Shown: positions 1 to 10,089, counted from the stretch's first letter. The stretch: DNA of 17,500 nt from Leptodontidium sp. MPI-SDFR-AT-0119 (GCA_020726505.1 JAHLEZ010000059.1:1-17500), one strand, 5' to 3'. Translations and numbers: made by a program. The notes: a model not told the origin generated them from the letters alone.

Positions 1-649
1 ACCCCGTCCTCGTCCAAGCCTGTCTAGTCGGCTTCCTAACCTCCAGCATCTTCACCAACTACTGGACAACCCTCACCTTCCTCCTCTCCTCGCCGCCCTA
101 CTCCTACGACTCGGTAATCATCGGCCTCTTCGCCCTCATTGGCATTGCCGCAATCTGCGTAGGACCCTTCTACTCACGCGCCGTAATCGACCGCTTCGTC
201 CCAAGTCTTCAGCGTCATCCTCGGCCTCACTTACTGTCTAATCGGCACCATCATCGGTACATACACAGGCAAACACACCGTCGCCGGTCCCATCATCCAA
301 GCCTTCGCGATCGACAATCGGGATCCAATCCTCACAAATCGCAAAACCGGTCAGGCATATTCGCCATCGAACCCAAAGCGAGGAATCGAGTCAATACCGC
401 GTACATGCTCAGCGTGTTCTGCGGCCAGTTGATGGGTACCGCTGTCGGTAACAGGCTGTACGCGAAAGGCGGGTGGATCTTGAGCGGGGAGTGCGAGTGT
501 GGGTTTTATCTGTGGGGCGTTGTTGATTTGTTTTGCGAAGAGTCCTTGGAATCCGGGGGCTGGATTGGGTGGAAAGGCGGATGGGGTATAGGAGGAGGGA
601 TTTGGGTCCGAAGAAAGAGGAGTCTGCTGTGGTGAGCAGGTTTGGATGA
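1..649 (+). pseudogene. MFS transporter, C-terminal part, multiply frameshifted; 5' end outside the window
   Basis: The translation gives hydrophobic helices typical of the C-terminal half of a fungal major facilitator transporter: frame 3 from base 3 reads VLVQACLVGFLTSSIFTNYW, then LFALIGIAAICVGPFYSRAV. A frame change near 203-204 leads to FSVILGLTYCLIGTIIGTYT, another near 316-317 to IGIQSSQIA, and another in the A-run 343-346 to IFAIEPKARNRVNTAYMLSV and FCGQLMGTAVGNRLYAKGGW, a stretch conserved in bacterial-type and fungal MFS proteins. A further break in the G-run 486-489 gives SASVGFICGALLICFA, and at least two more precede a basic tail YRRRDLGPKKEESAVV ending at a TGA at 647-649 (another frame runs to 721-723). 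The first four breaks look like single surplus bases. The substrate cannot be told. This is either a decayed gene or a badly sequenced one; the family call is fairly sure, the functional state is not. Confidence 0.72.
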
Positions 650-1176
650 GATTTCTGCTGAGGGAGGCTGGGCTGGGGGATGAGGTGGAGAGATTCGGGG
701 GTGGGGAAGGAGGGAGGGTCTGAAGAGAAGGAGAAGATAGAGGCGCCGGCGGTCGCATATACAGGCATCGTAGACGCAAAATAGATTCAGGTAACAATAT
801 CAGACCCTCTTGAAATAGGTTTCGCGAGCCCCTGAGCGATTGTTGACATGGCATTCAAGCGAGCGCCAACCCGCGAGGGGGCCCAGTCAGGAGTTAGGAA
901 AATGGTAAGTATCCAGAGTAATGATACGGCTCCCATGCATTCTTTGGTATTCAAAAGTCGGAAACTATTCATCTAGCTCGAATCACAAAAGGAAACTCTT
1001 CACCAAGGATGAGATAACTGGAGTTACCTTGTGCGGATTCCAGCACCTACGCCTCGAAAGCTGCTCTCGAGGCGGCTACAGTATCGACAAATGCTCAATA
1101 ATCGTCGAAGTTCTTCATCAACTGCCGGTAGCTACGTAACATAACCTGCAGAGAACCCATCAAAAGGCACTTTTTC
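650..1176. other. Spacer between MFS remnant and unknown gene
   Basis: No convincing gene is seen. The first 70 bases are G-rich and may still belong to the MFS tail. A minus-strand ORF at 787-972 and a plus-strand ORF at 921-1139 are open, but neither matches a family I recognise. A plus-strand ATG at 848 is followed by 18 codons and a gtaagt donor-like site at 905-910, so a short first exon is possible but unsupported. Confidence 0.4.
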
Positions 1177-1594
1177 ATGAGTCAATCGCAATATTCCACA
1201 CAGCGATTCTTTCTTTCTTTTCATCCATTCAGTACTCCCTCTGTCCATCTAATCTCAGTCACGCCGTTGACCCTTTACCACCCAAATCCATCCTCGCAAG
1301 CGGAATTAAATCAAGCAGTAGAGCTTTTGTACTGTGCTTGCTGAAGTCCTCGCGGTCTATTAAGGTAGGTGGGGACGCATTAGGAAACTCGCTTATTTTC
1401 CAAACAATTGATGGATTTCGTTTCGAACACTTCAACGTCCCGGGACCATATTGAGAGGGCTTAAAGATTGGGAAACAGACAGACCAGACGAGATTGGAGC
1501 AGCGCTGACGATATATGTCCACCAAGAAGGTATTTTGATACAAGATTCGGACGCGATAGCTGATTTGGTCAATGAGGAGGTCTTCAAAGAATAA
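1177..1594 (+). pseudogene. Unrecognised gene of about 135 codons, broken by several frame changes
   Basis: This gene is hidden because no single frame covers it. From the ATG at 1177, frame 1 reads MSQSQYSTQRFFLSFHPFST and continues to NPSSQAELNQAVELL. Near 1325-1328 the coding-like reading moves to frame 2 (TVLAEVLAVY), near 1360 to frame 3 (KVGGDALGNSLIFQTIDGFR, FEHFNVPG), then through frame 1 (RDHIERA, about 1438-1458) back to frame 2 with GLKDWETDRPDEIGAALTIY, VHQEGILIQDSDAIADLVNE and EVFKE before a TAA at 1592-1594. Each step except possibly one is a shift by a single surplus base. The acidic, balanced composition of the last 45 residues looks strongly protein-like. An intron starting at gtaggt (about 1366) could replace some of the breaks. 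I do not recognise the family and propose no function. It converges with the Kelch gene, 249 bases away. Confidence 0.42.
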
Positions 1595-1702
1595 ATGCGT
1601 TTTATTTCTTCGTTGCTTATCGCTGAAAAGCGTGCTGTTCATGCATTAAGTACAAAAGGGTATCTATCATATCAGTTATTTCCAATACCGACATATCCTC
1701 GG

Positions 1703-1724
1703 TTTCCTTTCCTTTCCTTTCCTT
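1703..1724. repeat. Pyrimidine microsatellite (TTTCC)4
   Basis: Four perfect copies of TTTCC plus a partial one lie in the 249-base gap between the two convergent genes. On the minus strand this is a purine tract within the probable 3' UTR of the Kelch gene. Confidence 0.85.
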
Positions 1725-1843
1725 GCTCCCTATCCCAATGTACCCGTCAAGATAAAACCGAAACTCCTGATCCAAACAAACATCATATCCCGACAAGTTC
1801 CACCCATCCATATTATTAACTCGTTGTATCAAACTCCTCAACC

Positions 1844-4746
1844 TCAATCCAGATTAACAACCCTCAACGTCCGTCTCGGATTCAGCACCACAGCAAAGAA
1901 ACTCGGTTCCTGTCCACCGAGTAGATCCTCTACACTAGAATGCGCCGTCTGACTCCCCCCAGGCCGACCATAGCCTCCTAGATTCGACGCACCCAAATAC
2001 TCCGTCCCCTCGTCACCCTCGCTCATCCTACCATACCTCCCACCAGGCATGAGTCCCCCTCCATACCCAACACTCCCATGAGCACTACTACTCTCACCCA
2101 GCACGCCACTCCCAGGACCACTACTACTCTCACCAAGCAGACCACTTCCAGGCGTGAGTCTCGAGCCCGTAGACGACCTTCCAATACTCGAGCTCGCCGT
2201 CCCAGCGCCGCCTCCGCCCCCGATCTCCGTCCCAAACGGTCCTAAAACCACACCATGAGGTTTGTCATTACTCCGCACCGCAGCGAGATCCTCCGAGCCA
2301 GCTTCAGAACTCCACATCGCGTTATCGGGACTATTCGTGAACGCGGTGCGCTGAGCCATCGCAACATGGTTCTTGTACAGCTTCAGCTGCTTTCTGTACA
2401 GCCAGGTGCAGAACGCGAGATAGGCTGCTAGGATGGCGAGGAAGCCGGCTATGACGCCTGCTACTACGGCGCCGACGTTCGTGCCTGATTTTGCGGGCGT
2501 CGGTGTTGTTGGAGGATCCGGAGTTGGGTCCTGGTGATGCGGTTTGTGTTACTATGGAGCCGGATTGGGTGACTGTGAAGGTAGGTGGTTTGCCGGTTGC
2601 GATTGGTCCTGCTGTTGCGGCAACCGACAGCTGGTGAGGTGGCTGTTGCTCCTCCTTGTGAGGACCCGCCGATCACGGATTGTACGAGAGCTGGGACTTG
2701 GTAGCCTCTTGAGCCTTGGATGATGGAGTATCCTCCATCTTCGGAATCGCTGAAGGATCCAGAACCGGGTGAGCCTGGTGTGCCTGAGTTGGAGGAAGAT
2801 GGGGACAGTGACACGAATGTGTTCTGCCATTGGAGAGACGACGCGTTGAAAACGAAGATGCCTGGACTGTCACACGATATGTCTTTTCCAACATAACCAC
2901 CTATGACGACCAGTTGTCCATCCCACATCGTGCATTGATGGCCTGCTCGAGCTGCTGGTTGTGATTGTCCGTCCATAAAGACTTGGATCCAGGTGAAAGA
3001 GGGGATCGTCAGAATCCACATGTCGGAATACTGAACTTGACTCCCATATGGGATGAGATTTTGTCCACCATATAGATGGACTTGGAATGATGTTCCATCT
3101 GGTGCTGCAACAACCCCAATGCATGGGTTGACTCGTATGGGAGGGCTTTCTCCTGAAGTTGCTTGTTTGTACCACGTACTGTTTGCGATGTCGTATATGT
3201 CAATAGTGTTCATCTCAGTCTGAGAATGTTAACAACCAGAAGAGTTTACACGGACAAGAGAACTTACGAAACTTTCATTAGTACCCCCCGCCAAACCAAG
3301 CACAATACCCCTCATCTCCCCAACCAGGGATATACACCAGTTGCACCATCAGCCCTTTCAGTAAACCCCGCCGAATCTTGTAAACCACCTTCAGTGATAT
3401 TTCGATAGACACCCCCCTGAGGCGCAGCGATCGTACTGCCCAAAGAGTAAACACCAGTATTCGCATATCCAGGATGAGTAAACTCCAGCATGCTCCTGAG
3501 ATACACCCTATCAATCTGATTCGACCACCCTTCCGTGGTATACAAATCCAAATGGCCACCGAAATACCAACTCTTCCCCAGTTCTGGCACGCTCAGACCA
3601 GCTCCCTCAGCGGAGCGTTGAACAGGCATATCACCTGCTTCTGAGTGGTTTCCAGTAGATGTCTGTGGATTCGCCCATTCTGTCCATTTGGCGGCTTTGA
3701 TGTCGTATTCCCATGTTGAGACTGGCAGGGGTGATGTTGGTGGGTTATCAGAGAACTCTCCTCCGTAGAGAAAGAGGGAGGTGTAGGAATGCCATAATGA
3801 ACCCATGGATACAGCTGGTGGACCTGAAGGCTGAGGAAGTCCCTTCAGCGCGGGATCGTCTCTGCTCCAGGACTTGGTTAGATCCAATGTCAGGAAGTTG
3901 TTGTCTGGAGAAATTAGCAAACAGCTAATTGTCGCAATCTTATATAAAATACACTTACTCCATGTGTCTGTTGTTTGGCCACTTGTTGACTTCGCCTGGC
4001 CGCCATAGATATACACCGTCCCATTCACATTTGCAACTTTTCTCGTCAGTACTTCCCCCAACAATTCGAGCCAATATGGTATCCATAGACTTACTCTGGT
4101 GCGCCCATCTCGTACAAGTAGAAGTAGGACTATCCGCCCTCCCCTCAATAGTCGACGCATTATCCACCAATTCCGCGGTCCTAATAACACCAGCATCCGC
4201 ACCCCCAATAACAACCTTATCCTTTCCCCCACTATATCGAAAGCCAGGCACCACGACCGCGATCAGGAACACAATCAGCGCCACGCGAGGAATGGAGGAG
4301 AACGATCCAGGCGGAGCAGTCGCAGAGCTCTTGATAAGCGGTCTCGATCCCTTCCCCAGCTTCGAATACCACGACTGGCCTCCACCGACCCCGCCCTCCA
4401 TCCTGACATTCTCGCCCTGTCTACTCTCCCTCAAAACACCTTCATTATCTCCACCCCCCTCCGTCCCAGCCTTATGCGCATCCTCATGTAGAGATCTCAA
4501 ATCGAAACCCGGCCCATCTTGATACACGCTCCTACTCAGATCATCCAAGCCCTCCTCTCTGAACACCGACCGCCTCTGCTGCTTTATCTTCTTCTTCTTC
4601 GGCGCACTCGATGTCGAGATCGAGGGTCTGCGTTCGGATTCGCGCAGCCGATCGGTTGTCTTCTGCGAACTGAATGAGGGCCGTCCCAGCCTCCCCCGCT
4701 CAGGAAGACCTTGTGGGACGATATCGTGGGAGAAGGAGTCGTCCAT
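1844..4746 (-). CDS. Kelch-repeat membrane protein, about 912 residues, four exons, four single-base frame breaks
   Basis: Exons are 4746-4095, 4036-3959, 3904-3268 and 3219-1844. The introns (58, 54 and 48 nt) have gtaagt or gtaag donors; intron 1 has a tactgac branch site eight bases before its acceptor. The N-terminus (residues 1-150) is polar and disordered with a basic patch KKKKIKQQRR at 50-59. A membrane segment VALIVFLIAVVVPGF follows at about 155-169, then RWAHQ at the end of exon 1. Exons 2-4 hold beta-propeller blades: NGTVYIYGGQA, SLFLYGGEF, SWYFGGHLDL, QVHLYGGQNLIPYG, GQLVVIGGYVG. A low-complexity Ser/Thr/Pro stretch leads to a second membrane segment GAVVAGVIAGFLAILAAYLA (about 2465-2405) and a Gly/Ser-rich tail ending VVLNPRRTLRVVNLD. 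Frame breaks, all single surplus bases, lie at 3341-3342, 3308-3311, 2622-2623 and near 2515; removing four bases makes the total divisible by three. Fungal Kelch proteins of this type are poorly characterised; a role at cell surface or endomembrane is inference. Confidence 0.88.
2081..2151 (-). repeat. Two tandem 12-residue repeats in the Kelch protein tail
   Basis: Two imperfect copies of about 36 bases (2116-2151 and 2081-2115) encode GLLGESSSGPGS and GVLGESSSAHGS in the cytosolic Gly/Ser-rich tail, an in-frame duplication. Confidence 0.7.
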
Positions 4747-5733
4747 ACTGATTTGTCGCGGCCCAGCTCAGTCCAGTCCAGCAACGTACGATCGTAGTAC
4801 AGGTATCAACAACCAACCGTAAAGATAGAGATAACGGTAGATGTAAGCATTTGAGTAATTGGTCGAAGGTGTAGAAATGAGCAAATTGAAAGCAACTGCA
4901 GCGAGAGAAAAGGAAGAGAAAAAAAAGAAGCTTCAACTATCTCGCCCGATCCAGCAGCAGTCCAACCAGGAAATGTACTGAAATGCAAAGACAGTGGTGG
5001 TCGCCACAATCAAGCTGGCAGCAGCTGGCTAGACCTTACATCATCGGTCTCTTACCCAGCCCATCCAGCCATAATTTACCCCCTGCGACAGCGACTGGCA
5101 GGGCAGAGCAGTGGTGCAGGATCAGAGCAGACAGGGCATCGAGTGGAAGGAGGGAGCGGCCAACGGAATGGCGTGTTTTAAGAGGCGGCTCGGAGACTTC
5201 TCAATCAGGAACCTCCTCTCTGGGGTTGTTGGGGTCCATACAAACTCCATCGGTCAGGGATCAAAATCAGGATTCGACCTGCTTGCGAATGGAACGTCTA
5301 GAGACATCCTTGGCAACGACGACATTATGCTTGTTACTGACTACTGTGCCATTGGAACTTCGCATTTACCAAACATTAATTTCCCATATCTTGATCCTTG
5401 AACATGCAGACTGCTACTGTACCCCGAGGACGGGTATTTACAGAATCGGGATGTCACCGTGTAAAATTCCCCATTGGTTCATGGATGGACACAGCATAGA
5501 GAAGAAGCAAGACCAAGTCGGAACAAACTGGTATGAGTACAAGTCAAATCATTTTATTGCTGTCCCTTTTCAATTCCCGGCCTCCCAGGCCAAAGTACCA
5601 AGCTTATCAATTCAATGAAAAGAAGCCCCATTCCACCACGACTCCACCGACGAAAGCAAACGCTCAAAAGGTGTAATACACGGTCATTCGTCATTCATCA
5701 TGTCAACGTCCGTCCAATTTCAATCAAGTCAAT
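4747..5733. other. Spacer: Kelch promoter and 5' UTR, Ish1 3' UTR
   Basis: On the minus strand the 200 bases before the Kelch ATG are pyrimidine-rich (a CT tract near 4905-4930), as expected of a fungal leader and transcription start region. A ctgcag acceptor-like site at about 4895-4900 would allow a 5' UTR intron. The + strand is open for 211 codons at 4983-5618, but its composition is not protein-like. Nothing else is recognisable. Confidence 0.5.
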
Positions 5734-7936
5734 CTAAAGCTCCTCCTTGATTCGGTCTCCTGCTTTTTGAGCAGCCTCGCCGGCACGGTGGCTAGCATAG
5801 GTACTGTTCATTATATTAGTATGTGCTTTGTCCAAATATTTCAGGGTCAGGATTATGACTTACGCTCCCTCCTTAATGGCATCCGCACCCTTCTCAGCTT
5901 GCTCCTCGGCATACTTGCGTCCTGAAGCTGCACCCAAAGCTCAACTGAGTCTTAATGTACTCGAAAGTGTTCGCTAGTTTGGCCCAGAGAGTTCCTTGTG
6001 GGGTAGTGGTGCCATATTGGAAGTAGTTTCTTGAGTTGCGGGCGTAAGCGACGAGTTGGTTCTTGGTTGATCCCTGAGGCACATCGAATCCGTAAGAATC
6101 CAAGTAGTTCTTGAGCTCCGACTCAGACCAGGTATCGAAGATGGAATCCTTTGCAGCATCGGTCTGCTTGGCGAGGTATGAAGTGACTGAGGCGAAGCCA
6201 ACACCACCAGTCTTTGAGGCAGAAGCGTAGGCGTCTTGAGCAGCAGAAATAAGCTGTTCGCGAGTAGCATCAGCTTGCTTGCCGGCCTTCTCTGCGGCCT
6301 TGTTTCCAGAAGAAGCGAGGTATGCCCTCAGGTTATCGACAGTCCAAGTATCGAAAGTCCAAGCAGACCAGCCGGTGGCAGCCTTGTGTCTGTTCAAACG
6401 AACAGCAGCCAGGAGCTCGTCCTTCTTGCCACTTTGTGGGACTGGAACACCACGAGCGTCGAGATATGCCTTAAGACGAGACTGCAAATGTTAGCACAAG
6501 ATTGTGGGATAAGGAGGGATTTCCTACCTCGCTCCAGGTGCCGATAGCCTTGTTAAACAAATCCTCAGCCTTCAATGCTGCATCATCGGTTGCCTTAGCA
6601 TATTCGTTTCCAGCGCGGGAAGTAGCAGCGCCAAAAGCAGATGCTCCAGAACCGCTAGCCTTGCTTGCGGCGCTCTTTGCAGAATATGATACGTTATCCC
6701 CAGTGAGCTGAGCACGGTGCTTGCGAGCGATTGCCAACAGCTCGTTTCTTCGGCTTCCTTGTGGGACCTTGATTCCGTTCTTGTCAGCCCATTCCTTGAT
6801 TTCTGCGTACATATTAGCACGTTTAATCTGTATCAAATCATGACTACTTACGCGAATCAGACCAAGAATCAAGAAGTTTATCACTCAAAGTTTCAGCAGC
6901 GGCGGCAGCAGACTTGGAGGCGGAAGCCTGTAGATCGGCGGCTTTCAAGCTTGCAGTACGAGCGTTTCGGCGAACACTGGCAATCAACTTATCACGAGTG
7001 GTTGGTTGAGGAGCTGGGATTCCGTGGGAATCGAGCCATTCCTTTAGATCTATACTGTGTCAGTGCATTCAAGTAGAAGCATAATGGATGTACTCACCAG
7101 ACTCGGACCAAGACTGGTAGATCCAGTTACCAGGGTACGCAGCAGTCTCACCAGCCTTTTGGGCGACGGACTCGTAGTTAGAGCGAACCTTCTGGAGAAG
7201 AGTGTCTCTGGCGCGGGGTTGAGGAACTGGGATGCCGTGCTTGTCCGCGAAGGCCTTGAGTTGTGACTCGCTCCAGCTATGAAGCATCAGTAAACATTCT
7301 AAAGAACTCTTGAAAGAATTCCATACCTGTCAAAGATCCAATCCCTAACATTCGACCACGCGTCCTCAGCCTTGTCCTCAGTCTCGTACCAATACTTCTT
7401 AACCTGAGCGACGAGACCCTCTGTATTGTCTGCGGCAGTGTCCTTGGTTTCAACACCCTTCTGCTTCAGGTATGCGCTGAGCTGAGCGGAATCCCAGTCG
7501 CCGTATGGCTGAGAGACCTTGGCTTGCCAGTTCTCCTTAACCGCAGTCTCAAGCTGAGCCCGATCATACGGAGTAGGGTATGGGACGTTGTGGTCGGACA
7601 ACCATCTCTCAAGCTCGGTTTCGTGCCATTTGTTGTAGACTGTAGGAGAAGGGCGTTAGTAGGTTATTCGCAGAGCTTGTGCAACGGGTAATATGACGTG
7701 ATATGAACACCATCGGGATTTCTTGGCAGAGGAGTAGAAACATCCAAGAGTAAGATCGAAGCTCCCATGAAGCTATATCAAGCTTGTTGAAGCTCCAATG
7801 GCATGCTGGGGAAGTAAAATAGATCGAAACACGTCGGTTGTAGGGAGACAAACTTACCAGATTTGCTGAACCAGCTGCTAGCAACGGTTGCTTCCGCAGC
7901 GAGACCCAGTACAAGGAGCTGGGAGAGGAACTTCAT
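5734..7936 (-). CDS. Ish1/Msc1-family repeat protein (stress-responsive, nuclear envelope/ER type), about 576 residues, seven exons, one frame break
   Basis: Exons are 7936-7858, 7639-7327, 7276-7098, 7049-6852, 6802-6528, 6481-5864 and 5803-5734. Intron 1 is 218 nt, the others 46-60 nt, with good donors and gctaac/tactaat-type branch sites. The start at 7934-7936 gives a hydrophobic signal or anchor sequence MKFLSQLLVLGLAAEATVAS. The rest consists of Ish1-type units with the pattern W-S-E-S-x-L-K-x-[WYF]-L-D-x-x-G-[IV]-x-V-P-Q: WHETELERWLSDHNVPYP, WDSAQLSAYLKQKGV, SWSESQLKAFADKHGIPVPQ, WSESDLKEWLDSHGIPAPQ, SWSDSQIKEWADKNGIKVPQ, TWSESRLKAYLDARGVPVPQ, TWTVDNLRAYLASSG and TWSESELKNYLDSYGFDVPQ, separated by Ala/Ser/Lys-rich LEA-like spacers. 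The length agrees with fungal homologues. S. pombe Ish1 is a stress-induced nuclear envelope protein and S. cerevisiae Msc1 affects meiotic recombination; the same role here is inference. A surplus A in the run 5936-5938 breaks exon 6; past it, KYAEEQAEKGADAIKEGA and SHRAGEAAQKAGDRIKEEL finish the protein. Confidence 0.93.
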
Positions 7937-8040
7937 TTTGGTTGAAGACTTCAGTGGTGTGTGTATGGTGGTATGAAGTATTCAGTGTATTCTGACCAGA
8001 TAATTTGTGACAGAGCTGCGGTGTTGGAAGAAGAAAAGGA

Positions 8041-8058
8041 AGGGGGGAAAGGAAGGGG
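8041..8058. promoter_or_regulatory. Pair of STRE-like AGGGG elements
   Basis: AGGGG occurs at 8041-8045 and 8054-8058, about 105-122 bases upstream of the Ish1-gene ATG. A third copy in the opposite orientation (CCCCT) is at 8363-8367. This is the stress response element bound by Msn2/Msn4-type zinc fingers in yeasts and fits a stress-induced gene. The motif is short and the tract G-rich, so function is only suggested. Confidence 0.4.
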
Positions 8059-8128
8059 AAGTGTTGTTGATGTGGCTAGAGGGCGAAAATCGATGTCGTC
8101 GTTCGCTAAGGAACGTCTAGAATGGCAG

Positions 8129-8136
8129 TGACGTAA
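8129..8136. promoter_or_regulatory. CRE-like TGACGTAA element
   Basis: TGACGTAA, the binding site of Atf1/Sko1-type bZIP factors acting below the stress MAP kinase, lies 193 bases upstream of the Ish1-gene ATG. S. pombe ish1 is, as I recall, controlled through the Spc1/Sty1 stress MAP kinase pathway, so the site makes sense here. An eight-base match can also arise by chance. Confidence 0.45.
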
Positions 8137-8702
8137 GGCGTTAGCTGGCTCTTTGTTGTGCTCTGAGGTGCTCTGCCGTGCCCTCCCTGCCTTGTCACAT
8201 GTCACGGAGCCGGAGTAAAAGCACCGCAGAACAAACAGAGATTGTTTGGTTTGAGTACTCGTAGTCCATGAGCTAGATCATGCACTTGTTCACTTTGGCA
8301 TCTCCAGCCCAACGAAGCTCTGGCACTTCCCCGCCTTCAGCGCTGATGTCATACGGGAAGTACCCCTGTCGTTCCAGCCACTCCCCACCCCGGCACGGGC
8401 CTTGGCAATATCACATGTGGCTGGAGCTGGACGGGTGGCTGGTTAGAACTATTTAGTGGGTAACCGTAAATGAAGAGATGTTCAATTTTTCAATTTCGGG
8501 TCTAGATTTTATTGTTTCTCATGACAATGAGCTGGGCAGGGAATGAATTACACGATTTCTTATGTTGGGTGGGATTGAATGATTTCGCAACTGGCAAATA
8601 GAAGTTGGAAACTGGGAGATGGAAGAACGCGCAACTCTTATGAAAAAGCTACACACATTTATATGTACAAAAAGTAATATCCGTCATTTTATGCAACTAT
8701 GT

Positions 8703-9446
8703 CTACTCATGATCAGATGAACCTCCTTTCCCTAGATATCATTAGCATCCATTTATGTAGACTTTCAAAATCAAAACTCACCCTGCCAGAACTTCTTGTC
8801 AACCTTATCCTCCGCGGCAGGAGGCGCTCTATCATGACCTTTCTCAAACTCCCTATTCTGGAAAAGCAGGCAAATATCAGCATTGGCCAATCCAACCACA
8901 ACAGAGCCCAACGATTGTCTGAACAGACAAGGAGTTCCCAAGACCTACGTGCTGCTCAACTTCCGCTTGCGTCTCCTTAGAGTTGCCGGAACCAGGAACA
9001 TCGCGATTGGTAATTTTGGGAGTCGCTCCATCCTTGCTCTTCTCTTCCACACTTTTACTACTGCTGCTGTTCTTACCTCCACTCTTCCCAACCTCCCCTC
9101 CAGTGGGACTCGATCCAGACTCCTCTGCCTCTTTACTTCTCGATCCTCCCGATTGCGCTGAAGCTTCTTCTGGTGATGCACCAGCTCTTGTAGGTCCAGC
9201 TCCGGCACCCTTCCCTTCAGCGGGTGGAGCAGGGCCTGGGTGTTCTGCATTGTGCTTGGTGCTGTTTGATGCACCTTGCTCCCGAGGGTTCTCTCCCCTG
9301 GGATTTCCCTCTCCATCTCCGTAGCCCTGGGCGAACCGTGGACTTGTTGAGGAGATAGGTCGAGCTTTAGCTGGGTTGCGGATGCTGAGTGAAGCTGCTC
9401 GTCGAGTGAAGCTCGAGAATACTAGGAATGGGCGAAGGAGAGGCAT
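8703..9446 (-). CDS. Small low-complexity protein with a probable mitochondrial targeting sequence, 200 residues, three exons
   Basis: Exons are 9446-8949, 8857-8782 and 8731-8703; they sum to 603 bases with no frame break. Intron 1 (91 nt) runs from a gtaggt donor to a ttttccag acceptor. Intron 2 (50 nt) has a gtgagt donor, a gctaat branch site and a tctag acceptor, and leads to a nine-codon last exon ending GKGGSSDHE. The ATG at 9444-9446 is chosen over the upstream in-frame ATG at 9548 because it starts a typical basic Ser/Arg-rich presequence MPLLRPFLVFSSFTRRAASL. After it come RFAQGYGDGEGNPRGENPRE and EHPGPAPPAEGKG, a motif pair I know from uncharacterised fungal proteins, a long Ser/Gly/Glu-rich middle, and a conserved-looking end HNREFEKGHDRAP with FWQGKGG. 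No enzymatic domain is visible and the function is unknown. Confidence 0.82.
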
Positions 9447-10046
9447 TGTGAGGATTGTTGGAGATGAATTGATAATAAACGGTCGAGAGAAAATGATACT
9501 TTGGGAAATCAAAAATGAAACCCTACTTAACTTACATTGCAGGAACAATTAGAGCTTGTTGTACTCCCTGTAGGCTTTCAGACGCCCAGAATTCTATCTC
9601 GAGTACGTCATGACCAGATCAATGATGGAGCACTTGTTGACGACGGGAGGCAAATGATCCAGGTGGGGCGTCTAGGGTAATTGCCGGCTCGCCTAGCTGG
9701 TGGATATTTCCCGGCAGACCCCTTTTCAACATGTTCAAAAGAAAACAATGCTATTTTTATTGTGCATTACTGCGACAATCAATCAATCGTACACCATCAA
9801 GATTAGGTATAGTATGCTTTGGCGGAAATAGGAGACGCATTTGGAGATCTTTTCCTTAGATAAAAAGATAATCCAGTTCCGCCGTTGTTTTAATTCTTAT
9901 GCATCTTGTTCACATCAACAAACATGCTCTCCAGCTTCAACAAAACACTGTACGAATGTAATTCAAAATTAGTACTCGGCAAGATCACTTAATTAATTAA
10001 GCGAGATCAAAAAATACCAGAAAAGAAATCAAACCAGCAAAACTCT

Positions 10047-10068
10047 GGTCCGCTCGAAAGAGCGGACC
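10047..10068. other. Perfect 9-bp hairpin with GAAA tetraloop
   Basis: GGTCCGCTC at 10047-10055 pairs perfectly with GAGCGGACC at 10060-10068 around a GAAA loop (10056-10059). In the + orientation this is an exceptionally stable GNRA hairpin. GAAA loops are a hallmark of structured RNAs, so an RNA role is possible, but DNA palindromes of this size also occur by chance or in repeats. Confidence 0.55.
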
Positions 10069-10078
10069 ATAGAAAACC

Positions 10079-10089
10079 CCCCGCAGGGG
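10079..10089. other. C4/G4 hairpin followed by a T-run
   Basis: CCCC (10079-10082) and GGGG (10086-10089) flank GCA; the arms are bordered by an A-run at 10073-10076 and a T-run at 10091-10095 that can extend the stem with one unpaired A. Lying ten bases after the GAAA hairpin and before T-rich DNA, it resembles the end of a small transcript, though no terminator function is proven. Confidence 0.35.

Larger units (their letters stand above)
7937..8702. promoter_or_regulatory. Ish1-gene promoter region and 3' UTR of the mitochondrial-protein gene
   Basis: There is no gene in these 766 bases. The part nearest the Ish1 start holds candidate stress elements, listed separately. Two CACATG hexamers occur in similar settings, tcacatgtcacgg near 8196-8208 and tcacatgtggc near 8411-8421. 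The distal part (8460-8700) is AT-richer and is probably the 3' UTR of the upstream gene. Confidence 0.45.

Noticed and set aside
848..910. Possible micro first exon (ATG at 848, gtaagt donor at 905)
   Set aside because: The donor is good, but I found no acceptor leading to a convincing second exon.
787..972. Minus-strand ORF of 61 codons with a hydrophobic stretch
   Set aside because: It looks slightly like a membrane protein end, but there is no family match and the plus strand is also open here; support is too weak for a gene.
4983..5618. Plus-strand ORF of 211 codons
   Set aside because: Composition rich in Ser, Gln, Arg and Thr without any domain or family likeness. It spans the Kelch upstream region and the Ish1 3' region and has no splice or promoter context.
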